DNA of 64,000 nucleotides from assembly GCF_003254505.1 (NCBI RefSeq), contig NZ_QFYP01000001.1:2464001-2528000 (forward strand), written 5' to 3'. The position numbers and the translations under genes are program-made. Shown piece after piece: positions 11,024-20,315 of this stretch (positions are counted from its first letter, which is position 1; each line of letters opens with the position of its first letter). Under the pieces are notes generated by a model. The model made no database searches, was not told the DNA's origin, and saw nothing but the letters and a program-made list of their open reading frames with translations. The DNA is from Phenylobacterium hankyongense (GTDB taxonomy: Bacteria; Pseudomonadota; Alphaproteobacteria; Caulobacterales; Caulobacteraceae).

Positions 11024-11569
11024 CTAGAGGTCGACGTTGGTGACCCGGCCGCCGCGCGTCGTCACCCGGCGCATCAGGGCCATGCTGGCGCCGCCGCCGA
11101 CAGGCTTGGCGACGGTGATCACGTACCAGCCGCCGTCCGGCAGGCCCGAGAAGCTGAACCGGTCGGTGGCGTCGCAGGTGGCGCGGCGCACGAACGCCGA
11201 ATAGTCGCCGTCCGGCGCCGAGGGCGTCCGTGCCCGGACCTCGTCGGTCGGCAGGGCCGCGCGCTCGGCGGAATTGTAGAGGATGGTCATCCGCCGCCTG
11301 GTCCACGGCGTCTCCGGCGTCAGGATCACCGTGGCGTGCGCGCAGGTGAAGCGCTCGGCGCCCTGCTTGTAGACGAGGTGTCCGGCCAGACCGCCGCGCC
11401 CGGGCACCGCCGACCACGAGAAGTCGCCCGGCCGGAACTCCGACGCGGACGGGTGCGGGAACGCGCCCCCTGGCGGCGGCGGCGGGCCGAGCACCGGCGC
11501 GCAGGCCGAGACGGCGGCGGCGGCGGCGAGGGCGGAGATCAGCGAGACGCGAGACATGGACTTCAACAT
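11024..11569 (-). CDS. Putative lipoprotein, function unknown
   Basis: A lipoprotein-type signal (VSLISALAAAAAVSAC) places a lipobox Cys about 23 residues from the start. ATG codons at 11569 and 11557 both give a sensible signal peptide; 11569 is used here but neither has a strong ribosome-binding site. The mature protein starts with a Pro/Gly linker, then a roughly 140-residue region with two Cys (FTCAHATVIL and RATCDATDRF). It includes a strand-rich segment ending FSFSGLPDGGWYVITVA, a pattern seen in carboxypeptidase-regulatory-like or transthyretin-like folds. It should sit in the periplasm, anchored by lipid. No enzyme motif is visible. Confidence 0.7.
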   Translation of the reverse strand: MLKSMSRVSLISALAAAAAVSACAPVLGPPPPPGGAFPHPSASEFRPGDFSWSAVPGRGGLAGHLVYKQGAERFTCAHATVILTPETPWTRRRMTILYNSAERAALPTDEVRARTPSAPDGDYSAFVRRATCDATDRFSFSGLPDGGWYVITVAKPVGGGASMALMRRVTTRGGRVTNVDL

Positions 11570-11642
11570 ACGGCATCCGGTAGCGAGTGTGCCAGTGTGC
11601 CGCACCCAAAACCCCGCCAATGCGGCGAGCGCAAGGCAGAAC

Positions 11643-12068
11643 TCAGTCGTCGCGGCCCGGCCGCCCGCGCATCGCCTTCACGCCGGAGCGTTTGGTCTTG
11701 CCCTCCAGCCGCCGCAGCTTCGAGGCGTAGGTGGGCTTGGTCTTCTTGCGCGGCGGGGGCGGCGGTTCGGCCGCCTTGCGGATCAGGCCGAGCAGGCGAT
11801 CGAGCGCGTCCTGCCGGTTCATCTCCTGCGATCGGTAGCTCTGGGCCACCACGATCAGCACGCCGTCCTGGGTCAGCCGGCTGCCGGCCAGCCTGTAGAG
11901 CCGGGCGCGCACGCCCTCCGGCAGCGACGGCGAAGCGCGCACGTCGAAGCGCAGCTCCACCGCGGTGGAGGTCTTGTTGACGTGCTGTCCGCCGGGCCCG
12001 GAGGCGCGAACGAACCGCGCCTGGATCTCGTCGTCCGCGAGAACGATGTCGGGCGTGACCTCGATCAT
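11643..12068 (-). CDS. arfB: Peptidyl-tRNA hydrolase ArfB (YaeJ-type ribosome rescue factor)
   Basis: A 141-residue protein with the catalytic GGQ motif in ASGPGGQHVNKTSTAVEL near residues 23-40. It ends in a long basic tail (KKTKPTYASKLRRL, then KTKRSGVKAMRGRPG). That combination distinguishes ArfB from the true release factors, which have codon-recognition domains. The basic tail enters the empty mRNA channel of a stalled ribosome and the GGQ releases the peptide. The open frame continues far upstream to 13175, opposite ilvC. ATG 12068 is chosen because the family begins right there (MIEVTPDIVLADDEI). The gene is divergent from ilvC. Confidence 0.93.
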   Translation of the reverse strand: MIEVTPDIVLADDEIQARFVRASGPGGQHVNKTSTAVELRFDVRASPSLPEGVRARLYRLAGSRLTQDGVLIVVAQSYRSQEMNRQDALDRLLGLIRKAAEPPPPPRKKTKPTYASKLRRLEGKTKRSGVKAMRGRPGRDD

Positions 12069-12149
12069 CCGGCTCAATTGCCATGCTTCGCCGCGGCCCG
12101 CGACCAATCGCGCGCCGGGGTCGGGCGGTTTTGGCGGGGCTTCCCTTGA

Positions 12150-13259
<1,110 letters not shown>

Positions 13260-13282
13260 GCCGCGATCCAGCCGAGACGATC

Positions 13283-13312
13283 AAGGCCCGGGCGCGCGCC
13301 CGGGCCTTTTTC
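13283..13312 (+). terminator. Intrinsic terminator after ilvC
   Basis: A 26-base perfect palindrome (13283-13308) built from GGCCCGGGCGC arms, followed by a T-run (13307-13311). It begins 23 bases after the ilvC stop. Confidence 0.88.
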
Positions 13313-13378
13313 GTGGGCGCTTGGCGACGCGCCGTTCCCACGCCATGAACACCCCTTGTTCCGTCGATGAGGTGAATC

Positions 13379-13693
13379 GTGGCCGAGCCATTGCCCGTGG
13401 TGATGAACAAGACGACCCATCGATTCGAGGTCGACCTGGACGGCCAGACCGCCTTTGCGGAATACCTCCTGCAGCACGACGCGATCGTCCTGCCGCACAC
13501 CGTGGTGCCGGACGCTTTCGAGGGGCGCGGCGTCGGCGGCCAGCTCGCCAGGGCCGCCCTGACCTACGCCCGCGAGCACGGGCTGAAGGTCAAGCCCTCA
13601 TGCCCGTTCATCGCCGCCTACATCAAGCGGCACGCCGAGTGGCAGGACCTGGTGCACAAGGATTACCGGGCGCGGCTGGGCCTCGAGCCCTAG
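13379..13693 (+). CDS. Small GNAT-like N-acetyltransferase (YidJ/Acetyltransf_CG type)
   Basis: A 104-residue protein with a compact GNAT core. A TAFAEYLL strand is followed by the acetyl-CoA loop EGRGVGGQLARAAL (residues about 51-64), then the typical GLKVKPSCPFIAAYIKRHAEW ending (Cys plus Y-I-x-x-H). The GTG at 13379 follows GAGGTGAATC, which supports it as start. It is a paralogue of the gene at 30794-31066, which shares the same order of motifs. Substrates for this small GNAT family are largely unknown. The stop overlaps the convergent methyltransferase gene by CTAG. Confidence 0.85.
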   Translation: MAEPLPVVMNKTTHRFEVDLDGQTAFAEYLLQHDAIVLPHTVVPDAFEGRGVGGQLARAALTYAREHGLKVKPSCPFIAAYIKRHAEWQDLVHKDYRARLGLEP

Positions 13694-14430
13694 CTCCAGC
13701 CCAGCGCCGCCTCGCCCCGCAGGATCGCCTCGGCCTGCGCGGTGTGCTTGCCCCCCTCGTGGTCGTGCAGCACCAGGGCGGGCAGGATCTGCAGCGGGGC
13801 CTTGCCGGTCTTGATGGCGCGCACCAGCACCCGCTTGGCGGACGCCTCGGCGAACGGGTGGATCGGGCGCACCTGCATGGAGCCCGCCTTCTCCGCCAGC
13901 AGGGTCAGGATGTCGGCCAGCCGGTCCGCCCGGTGGATCAGGGTGATCGTCCCGCCTTCGCGCACCGCCTTGGACAGGAAGCCGATCCAGACGGCGAGCC
14001 CATCGTCGGCCATCCAGGCTGCGCGGCGCTCCGGCGCAGGCCCGCGCAGCGCGCCGGCGTCGTCGAAGAACGGCGGATTGGTCATGGCGGCGTCGAACGG
14101 CTCCAGGCCGAGGCCGGAGAATCGCAGCGCCACGTCGCCTTCCACCACCTGCACCCGGGCATCCAGCCCGTTCAGCGCGATGTTCTCCCGCGCCAGGGCC
14201 AGGGCGCGCACATCGCGCTCAACGCCGACGAAGGACGCGCCGGGCCGGCGGACGGCGGCGGCGAGCAGCACCCCTCCGGCGCCGCAGCCGGCGTCCAGCA
14301 CCCGCGCGCCGTCGCCCGCATCGCAGGCGGCCGCCAGCAGGGCCGCGTCCAGTCCGGCGCGGTAGCCGCGTTCGGGCTGGCGCAGGCGCACCCGGCCGTC
14401 GAGCACGCGGTCTTCGGTGGTCTGATCCAT
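13690..14430 (-). CDS. TrmN6-like tRNA1(Val) (adenine-37-N6) methyltransferase family protein
   Basis: A 246-residue class I methyltransferase. SAM motif I is VLDAGCGAGGVLLAAA near residues 43-58. FVGVERD is the acidic loop that holds the ribose. Motif IV is MTNPPFFDD; the NPPY/F form marks N6-adenine or N5-glutamine methylation. The N-terminal RGYRAGLDAALLAAA segment is characteristic of the TrmN6/YfiC family, which methylates A37 of tRNA1(Val) in E. coli. Whether the same tRNA is the target here is inference. It is divergent from the polyprenyl diphosphate synthase gene and convergent with the small GNAT gene. Confidence 0.87.
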   Translation of the reverse strand: MDQTTEDRVLDGRVRLRQPERGYRAGLDAALLAAACDAGDGARVLDAGCGAGGVLLAAAVRRPGASFVGVERDVRALALARENIALNGLDARVQVVEGDVALRFSGLGLEPFDAAMTNPPFFDDAGALRGPAPERRAAWMADDGLAVWIGFLSKAVREGGTITLIHRADRLADILTLLAEKAGSMQVRPIHPFAEASAKRVLVRAIKTGKAPLQILPALVLHDHEGGKHTAQAEAILRGEAALGWS

Positions 14431-14575
14431 TCGTGCGCGCCCTGATGTATGATTGCCGGCGTAGTTTGACGAACGACACGTCGGGGTCGCTTGACCCTGC
14501 CCTACCGCGTCACCATTGTCCGCCGCAACGTCGTAGGGCTAGAAGGCCGCGACCGCCGCAGGAGACCAGACCCGC

Positions 14576-15589
14576 GTGGATGCCGCCCGCACCGTTGTCG
14601 CCGAGAGGCCGCCGCCGTCGATCGACGCGTTGATCGCGCTCGCGGGCCCGGACATGGCTGCGGTGGACACGCTGATCCGCAAGCATATGGACAGTCCGGT
14701 GCCGGTGATTCCTGCCCTGGCCGACCACCTGATCGCCGGCTCCGCCAAGCGGCTGCGGCCGCTGCTGACGGTCGCCGCCGCCCGCCTGGCCGGGGCGCGC
14801 GACGACGCCTGCCTGAAGCTGGCGGCGGCGGTGGAGTTCATCCACACCGCGACCCTGCTGCACGACGACGTGGTGGACTCCTCCCAGCTGCGCCGCGGCC
14901 GGGTCGCCGCCCACCTGATCTGGGGCGCGCCGTCCAGCGTGCTGGTCGGCGATTTCCTGTTCGCCCGTTCCTTCGAGCTGATGGTCGGCGCCGGCTCCAT
15001 GGCCGCCCTGGAGATCCTGGCCCGCGCCAGCCGGGTGATCGCCGAGGGCGAGGTGCTGCAACTCACCCGCGCCCACGACATGGACCTGTCGCAGGACCTC
15101 TATCTGGAGATCATCCGCGCCAAGACCGCCGAGCTGTTCGCCGCCGCCGCCGAAGCCGGCGCGGTCTCGGCCGGCGCGACGCCCGAGCGCTGCCGGGCGC
15201 TGCGCAAGTTCGGCCAGGACCTGGGGATCGCCTTCCAGCTGGTGGACGACGCGCTCGACTACTCCGGGGAGACCGGCGCCCTCGGCAAGAACCCGGGCGA
15301 CGACTTCCGGGAAGGCAAGGCAACGCTCCCGCTGCTGCTGGCCATGGCCCGCACCGGCGCCTCGGAGCGGGAGTTCTGGGTCCGCACGGTCGATCGGCTC
15401 GAGCAGGTCGACGGCGACTTCGAGCGCGCCCGCGACCTGATGCGCCAGACCGGCGCGCTGGACGCCACCCTGGAGCTGGCCGGCGGCTACGCCCAGAGCG
15501 CCAAGGCCGCGCTGTCCGAGTTCGGCGCCAACAGCTGGCGGCCCGCCCTGGAAGACCTCGCCGACTTCGCAGTGATGCGCCAGGCCTAG
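14576..15589 (+). CDS. Long-chain polyprenyl diphosphate synthase (octaprenyl/decaprenyl type)
   Basis: A 337-residue trans-prenyltransferase. The first Asp-rich motif is in LLHDDVVDSSQLRRG (FARM) and the second in FQLVDDALDYSGE (SARM). Between them lies the GDFLFARSFELM helix. The small residues ahead of the FARM motif leave room for a long product. It elongates farnesyl diphosphate for the side chain of ubiquinone; alphaproteobacteria commonly make Q10, so a decaprenyl product is likely but not shown. The GTG at 14576 is used; AGGAG lies about 12 bases upstream and no better start exists. The upstream gap (14431-14575) must hold promoters for both divergent genes. Confidence 0.93.
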   Translation: MDAARTVVAERPPPSIDALIALAGPDMAAVDTLIRKHMDSPVPVIPALADHLIAGSAKRLRPLLTVAAARLAGARDDACLKLAAAVEFIHTATLLHDDVVDSSQLRRGRVAAHLIWGAPSSVLVGDFLFARSFELMVGAGSMAALEILARASRVIAEGEVLQLTRAHDMDLSQDLYLEIIRAKTAELFAAAAEAGAVSAGATPERCRALRKFGQDLGIAFQLVDDALDYSGETGALGKNPGDDFREGKATLPLLLAMARTGASEREFWVRTVDRLEQVDGDFERARDLMRQTGALDATLELAGGYAQSAKAALSEFGANSWRPALEDLADFAVMRQA

Positions 15590-15648
15590 CTCGGCCTTGG
15601 GAACCACCCCGGCCGTCGTGCGCTCCCTGCCGTCCAAGGGGAGAGTGC

Positions 15649-16581
15649 ATGTTTGCGGGCATGAGACTATCGCGGCTGGGCGCCTTCACGCCGGAATTCC
15701 CGGACGCCGAGGCGCTGCACGTCGGCCTGGCGCGGTGGAACCGACGCCGTTTGGCTGTGGCCACGCCGCACGCGGACTGGATGGCGGAGCTCAACCAGGA
15801 CCAGCGGATGCTGCGGCTGGAGGGCGCCTTCGTCGAGGCGTTCCGGGCTCACGTGGCGCCCCTGGTGGCGGACGTTCCCTGTGACCCTGACGGCTTCCTC
15901 GCCTGGTTCGAGGCGCTGAAGGATTCCGGCCCCGGCCAATGGGACCCGCTGTTCGCCTGGCTGGAGACCGAGGCGGACCTCGCGCAGATGAGGTGGTTCC
16001 TGACCCAGGAGGCGGCCGGCGAGGCGGGGTTCGACGACCTGGTCGCCTACACCCAGGTCAAGCTGCCGGCCCGGCCGAAGCTGGAACTGGCGCGCAACTA
16101 CTGGGACGAGATGGGCCGCGGCCACATGGGCGGAATGCACGGGCCGATGCTCGACCGAACCGTCGAGGGCCTGGAGCTGACGCCGACCATCGACGGCACC
16201 TGCTGGCAGTCGCTGTGCCTGGCCAACACCATGACCGCGCTCGCCACCACCCGCCGCTACACCTACCAGTCGATCGGGGCGCTGGGCGCGGTCGAGCTGA
16301 CCGCCCCGACCCGCGTGGGGGCCATCGCCGAGGGGCTGAAGCGCCTGGGCCGTACGCCCGAGCAGCGGAAGTACTTCGTGCTCCACGCCCAACTCGACGT
16401 CGAGCACTCCCGGGCCTGGAACGCCGAGGCCCTGGTCCCGCTGGTCAGCGAGAACCCGGACTGCGCGAAATACATCGCCGAGGGCGCGGTCATGCGGCTG
16501 GTCTGCGGCGAGCAGTGCTTCGAGACCTACCGCGCCCACCTGTGGGCGCACGCCCATCCGCTGGTCTACGCCGCCGAGTAG
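15649..16581 (+). CDS. Iron-containing redox enzyme (haem-oxygenase-like diiron oxidase fold)
   Basis: A 310-residue, all-helical protein. The features of the haem-oxygenase-like diiron (HDO) superfamily are visible: an E-rich FLTQEAAGEAGFDDL helix, then LARNYWDEMGRGHMGGMH with Glu and His ligands, then HAQLDVEHSRAW with further Asp/Glu/His candidates. Known members use a labile diiron centre to oxidise amino acids or fatty acids. No partner biosynthetic genes are next to it, so a substrate cannot be suggested. AAGGGGAG precedes the ATG at 15649. It ends three bases before the convergent gene at 16585. The fold assignment is fairly firm and the function open. Confidence 0.82.
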   Translation: MFAGMRLSRLGAFTPEFPDAEALHVGLARWNRRRLAVATPHADWMAELNQDQRMLRLEGAFVEAFRAHVAPLVADVPCDPDGFLAWFEALKDSGPGQWDPLFAWLETEADLAQMRWFLTQEAAGEAGFDDLVAYTQVKLPARPKLELARNYWDEMGRGHMGGMHGPMLDRTVEGLELTPTIDGTCWQSLCLANTMTALATTRRYTYQSIGALGAVELTAPTRVGAIAEGLKRLGRTPEQRKYFVLHAQLDVEHSRAWNAEALVPLVSENPDCAKYIAEGAVMRLVCGEQCFETYRAHLWAHAHPLVYAAE

Positions 16582-16584
16582 CCC

Positions 16585-16833
16585 TCAGGAGTCGGCGAAC
16601 GGGTGCGGCAGCCGGCCTGCCTTGAACAGGATCACCGGGTTCTCGTCGTAGTCGCCGAGCTCGGTGTCCGCCGTGGCGGAAAAGGCGACGACGCCGACGC
16701 GCAGGGGCTCCAGGCGCTCGGCCTTGCGGCGCGCCTCTTCAGCGTTTTTGCAGCCCACCTGCTGTTCGGCTTTCAGCGACTTGCCGCGGCCAGCCACGTA
16801 GGCTTGCACGATGTAGACGGTTTCCTTGGCCAT
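16585..16833 (-). CDS. Small conserved hypothetical protein
   Basis: An 82-residue soluble protein (MAKETVYIVQAYVAGRGK at the start). It has an amphipathic Ala/Glu/Arg helix in the middle (KNAEEARRKAERLE) and a beta-strand-rich second half (VGVVAFSATADTELGDYDENPVILFKAG). It looks like a small alpha/beta protein, similar in style to many short Caulobacterales proteins. No domain is recognised. It is preceded by the GNAT gene on the same strand with a 30-base gap, so both may be transcribed with fumC. Confidence 0.7.
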   Translation of the reverse strand: MAKETVYIVQAYVAGRGKSLKAEQQVGCKNAEEARRKAERLEPLRVGVVAFSATADTELGDYDENPVILFKAGRLPHPFADS

Positions 16834-16863
16834 GGCCCTTCACGCGCCGCTTCGGGCCTGGCG

Positions 16864-17321
16864 TCAACGCCTTCCAGCCATCCCCGGGCGTCTCAGTTCG
16901 TGCGACCAGCCGTGGTCGGGCGTGGGTGAAAACCCCAGCGCTTCCCAGAACGCGGGCGCCGGCGGCCTGGCGGCGTGGACCGTGACCAGCGCCACCTGAT
17001 CCAGGGCCTCCTGAAGCAGGGCGTTGGCGAGCGTGCGGCCCAGGCCCTGCCGCCGCGCGCCTTGCTTCACATAGAACCGGCGGATGCGCAGGGCCGGCTC
17101 AGGGGCGGGAAGGGGCTCCTGGGTCATGCCGCCGATCCCCGCCAGTTCGCCGTCGAGAAAGGCGGCCAGCAACGCCTCGCCCGGCCGGTCGAACCGTTCG
17201 GCGCCGGACTCCCAGTCCTGCGCCAGCCTGGCCATGTGCCGGTAGCCGTCCGCATCGGCCTCGCAGCGCAGGGCGGCGAAGCCGGTCGGCAGCTCGTCGG
17301 ACAGGCGCGCCAGCTGCAGCA

Positions 17322-17322
<1 letters not shown>
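16864..17322 (-). CDS. GNAT family N-acetyltransferase
   Basis: A 152-residue GNAT protein. The core is LRIRRFYVKQGARRQGLGRTLANALLQEAL (acetyl-CoA pyrophosphate loop Q/RxxGxG/A), then VTVHAARPPAPAFWEALGF, the usual C-terminal YEKLGF-like motif. The N-terminal half contains GIGGMT, the beta-4 strand that faces the substrate. The start codon overlaps the fumC stop by ATGA at 17322-17325, so it is translated together with fumC. The substrate is unknown. Confidence 0.85.
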
Positions 17323-18713
<1,391 letters not shown>

Positions 18714-18829
18714 CGGCGGCTCCTGTTGGCGATGCGGCGGTCTAGCCGCCACGCGCCGCCGCCGCAACGGGCGTGGCGCGGGCAGGGCGCGGACGATATA
18801 CCGAAGCCCCCAGCCCCCGGAGCCGGACC

Positions 18830-19150
18830 ATGCTTGTCGCGACCACCAACGACCTTCCCGGCTACCGGATCGTCGCGCACATCGGCATGGTGCGCGGCGT
18901 CACCGTCCGGTCGCGCAGCGTCCTCGGCAACGTCGGCGGGGCGATCCAGTCGATCTTCGGCGGCAACCTGTCGATCTACACCCAGCTCGCCGAGACCGCC
19001 CGCCAGGAGGCCTACGACCTCCTCGTTGAGCATGCGCGCCAGGCGGGGGCCGACGCGGTGGTGGCCATGCGCTACGACGCCAACGAGATCATGGAGGGCA
19101 TCACCGAGGTGCTGGCCTATGGCACGGCGGTCAAGGTCGAGCGGCTCTAG
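18830..19150 (+). CDS. YbjQ/UPF0145 family protein
   Basis: A 106-residue protein with the full YbjQ pattern: [11 protein letters not shown] at the start, [28 protein letters not shown] in the middle, and then [19 protein letters not shown]. YbjQ proteins form homopentameric rings and have been described as heavy-metal-binding-like, but their function is not established. GGAG lies a few bases before the ATG. The rusA-like gene starts six bases after its stop, so they are probably co-transcribed. It is divergent from fumC. Confidence 0.88.
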   Translation: MLVATTNDLPGYRIVAHIGMVRGVTVRSRSVLGNVGGAIQSIFGGNLSIYTQLAETARQEAYDLLVEHARQAGADAVVAMRYDANEIMEGITEVLAYGTAVKVERL

Positions 19151-19155
19151 CCGGC

Positions 19156-19545
19156 GTGGACGACGCCTGGACCCAGCACGGCAAGGTCCGCGCCCGCGAA
19201 GCCGAGGGCGTCATCGAGGTGGTGATCGAGGGTCTCACCACCCAGGCAAAGTACTACAAGCCGCTGATCTACGAGTTCTTCCGCAAGGCCTGGCGCGGTT
19301 CGCGGCCGGCCTGGGGCGAGTTCGCGGTGGAGATCCGCATGGAATACGTCGGCGATCCGCCCTGGCTCGACCTGGACAACCTGGCCAAGGCCATCCTCGA
19401 CGCCATCAAGGGCTACGCTTTCCACGACGACGCCCAGGTGTCGCGCCTGCTGGTGGAGCGCGCGCCCGGCGAGCGGGAGCGGATCACGGTGCGGGTCAGC
19501 AGGATCGCCGGCGGCGCCATGATCGGCCGGCCCTTCCATCCGTGA
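19156..19545 (+). CDS. RusA family crossover-junction endodeoxyribonuclease
   Basis: A 129-residue RusA-like protein. The catalytic region DLDNLAKAILDAIKGYAFHDD holds the Asp cluster (D..DN..K....D....DD) that binds magnesium in RusA, and is followed by QVSRLLVERA. RusA resolves Holliday junctions and is usually found in lambdoid prophages. Here no phage genes are nearby and the surroundings are housekeeping genes, so it appears to be a resident chromosomal copy. The GTG start at 19156 is six bases after the ybjQ stop, and translational coupling is likely because no strong ribosome-binding site is present. Confidence 0.82.
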   Translation: MDDAWTQHGKVRAREAEGVIEVVIEGLTTQAKYYKPLIYEFFRKAWRGSRPAWGEFAVEIRMEYVGDPPWLDLDNLAKAILDAIKGYAFHDDAQVSRLLVERAPGERERITVRVSRIAGGAMIGRPFHP

Positions 19546-19564
19546 GACGCCAGCCGGCGGGGCG

Positions 19565-19761
19565 ATGATCCAGATCCTGGCCACCACCGACCCGGTCCGA
19601 CTGCACTTCCTGCGCACCATGCTCGAAGAGGCGGAGATCCAGGTGTTCGTGTTCGTGCGGGCGGCCAGTGGCCCGGCGCCTTGCCGGCCCGCCTGATGGT
19701 CGCCGCCGACGACGAGGCCCTGGCCCGCCGCCTCATCGCCGAGGCCGAGCGCGGGCTCTGA
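19565..19761 (+). pseudogene. DUF2007-family gene with a single-base frameshift
   Basis: The first frame (ATG 19565) reads MIQILATTDPVRLHFLRTML and on to AEIQVFVF, then runs to a TGA at 19694-19696. Another frame then reads PGALPARLMVAADDEALARR to a TGA at 19759-19761. Together these are the two halves of a DUF2007 signal-transducing-type protein (normal order: TNDPVxLxFxxxLL, then GALPRRLMVxDDD). Restoring one base between 19655 and 19656 would join them as VFVFDAGGQWPGALPARL. The gene is therefore a recent pseudogene, a programmed-shift case, or a sequencing error. The family assignment is from motif memory. Confidence 0.75.
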
Positions 19762-19785
19762 AGGTCGGCTGAAAAGGTGCGGCCC

Positions 19786-19825
19786 AAAAAGAAACCGGCC
19801 GCGCCCTGGAGGGGAGCGCGGCCGG
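19786..19825 (-). terminator. Intrinsic terminator after sciP (minus strand)
   Basis: A perfect 10-base-pair stem (19795-19804 with 19816-19825) with an 11-base loop. On the minus strand it is followed by TTTCTTTTT. It lies 37 bases after the sciP stop. Confidence 0.8.
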
Positions 19826-19861
19826 CGTACTTCGCGAACCGTTTCCGGGGGAGCGAAAGGT

Positions 19862-20149
19862 TCAGCGATACTGTTGGATGCGCGTTGTCCGCAGGCCGGC
19901 CAGTCCATGGCGGTCGATCGACTGCTGCCACGCGAGGAACTCCTCGGACGTCAGCCGATAGCGCTCAAGGGCTTCCTCGAGAGCGATCAGGCCGCCGCGC
20001 ACCGCGGCCACGACCTCGGCCTTGCGGCGGATCACCCACCGGCCGGTGTTGGCCGGCGGCAGATCGTTCACCGTCAAAGGCGCGCCCGTGGGGCCGATCA
20101 CATAGGCCTCGCCACGGCTGTTCGTGCGCGTCTGCTGTTGTTGCAACAT
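19862..20149 (-). CDS. sciP: SciP, small CtrA inhibitory protein (DUF1153)
   Basis: A 95-residue helix-turn-helix protein. Its central and C-terminal parts (LPPANTGRWVIRRKAEVVAA, then LTSEEFLAWQQSIDRHGLAG, then LRTTRIQQYR) are nearly what I recall of Caulobacter SciP. SciP binds the cell-cycle regulator CtrA and blocks its recruitment of RNA polymerase in swarmer cells. In Caulobacter the gene also sits beside the hook operon, which agrees with flgE upstream here. GGAAAGGCG lies before the ATG. It is read in the same direction as flgE but is separated by 166 bases, so it probably has its own cell-cycle-controlled promoter. Confidence 0.93.
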   Translation of the reverse strand: MLQQQQTRTNSRGEAYVIGPTGAPLTVNDLPPANTGRWVIRRKAEVVAAVRGGLIALEEALERYRLTSEEFLAWQQSIDRHGLAGLRTTRIQQYR

Positions 20150-20292
20150 GGCTTTACGCCTTTCCGACCATCACTGTTGATGGGGAAGATAGGCCACGGC
20201 TCCTAACAGCCGCTGAATCGCGATAGTAAAGAAACAACTAATCATGCACACCCCCGTGTACGGTTTTGACACACTTCGGGACCTTTGAGACG

Positions 20293-20306
20293 TTAATCAG
20301 TATTAA
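20293..20306. promoter_or_regulatory. Possible CtrA-type double half-site
   Basis: TTAATCAGTATTAA has two TTAA halves separated by six bases; the CtrA consensus has seven. It lies in the AT-rich gap between sciP and flgE, about 145 bases upstream of sciP and just past the flgE stop. The spacing defect keeps this weak. Confidence 0.22.
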
Positions 20307-20315
20307 TTCTTAGTC

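Noticed and set aside
14480..14520. Short GGGTC...GACCC inverted repeat upstream of the polyprenyl synthase gene
   Set aside because: Five base pairs only, a length expected by chance in this composition; no operator claim is made.
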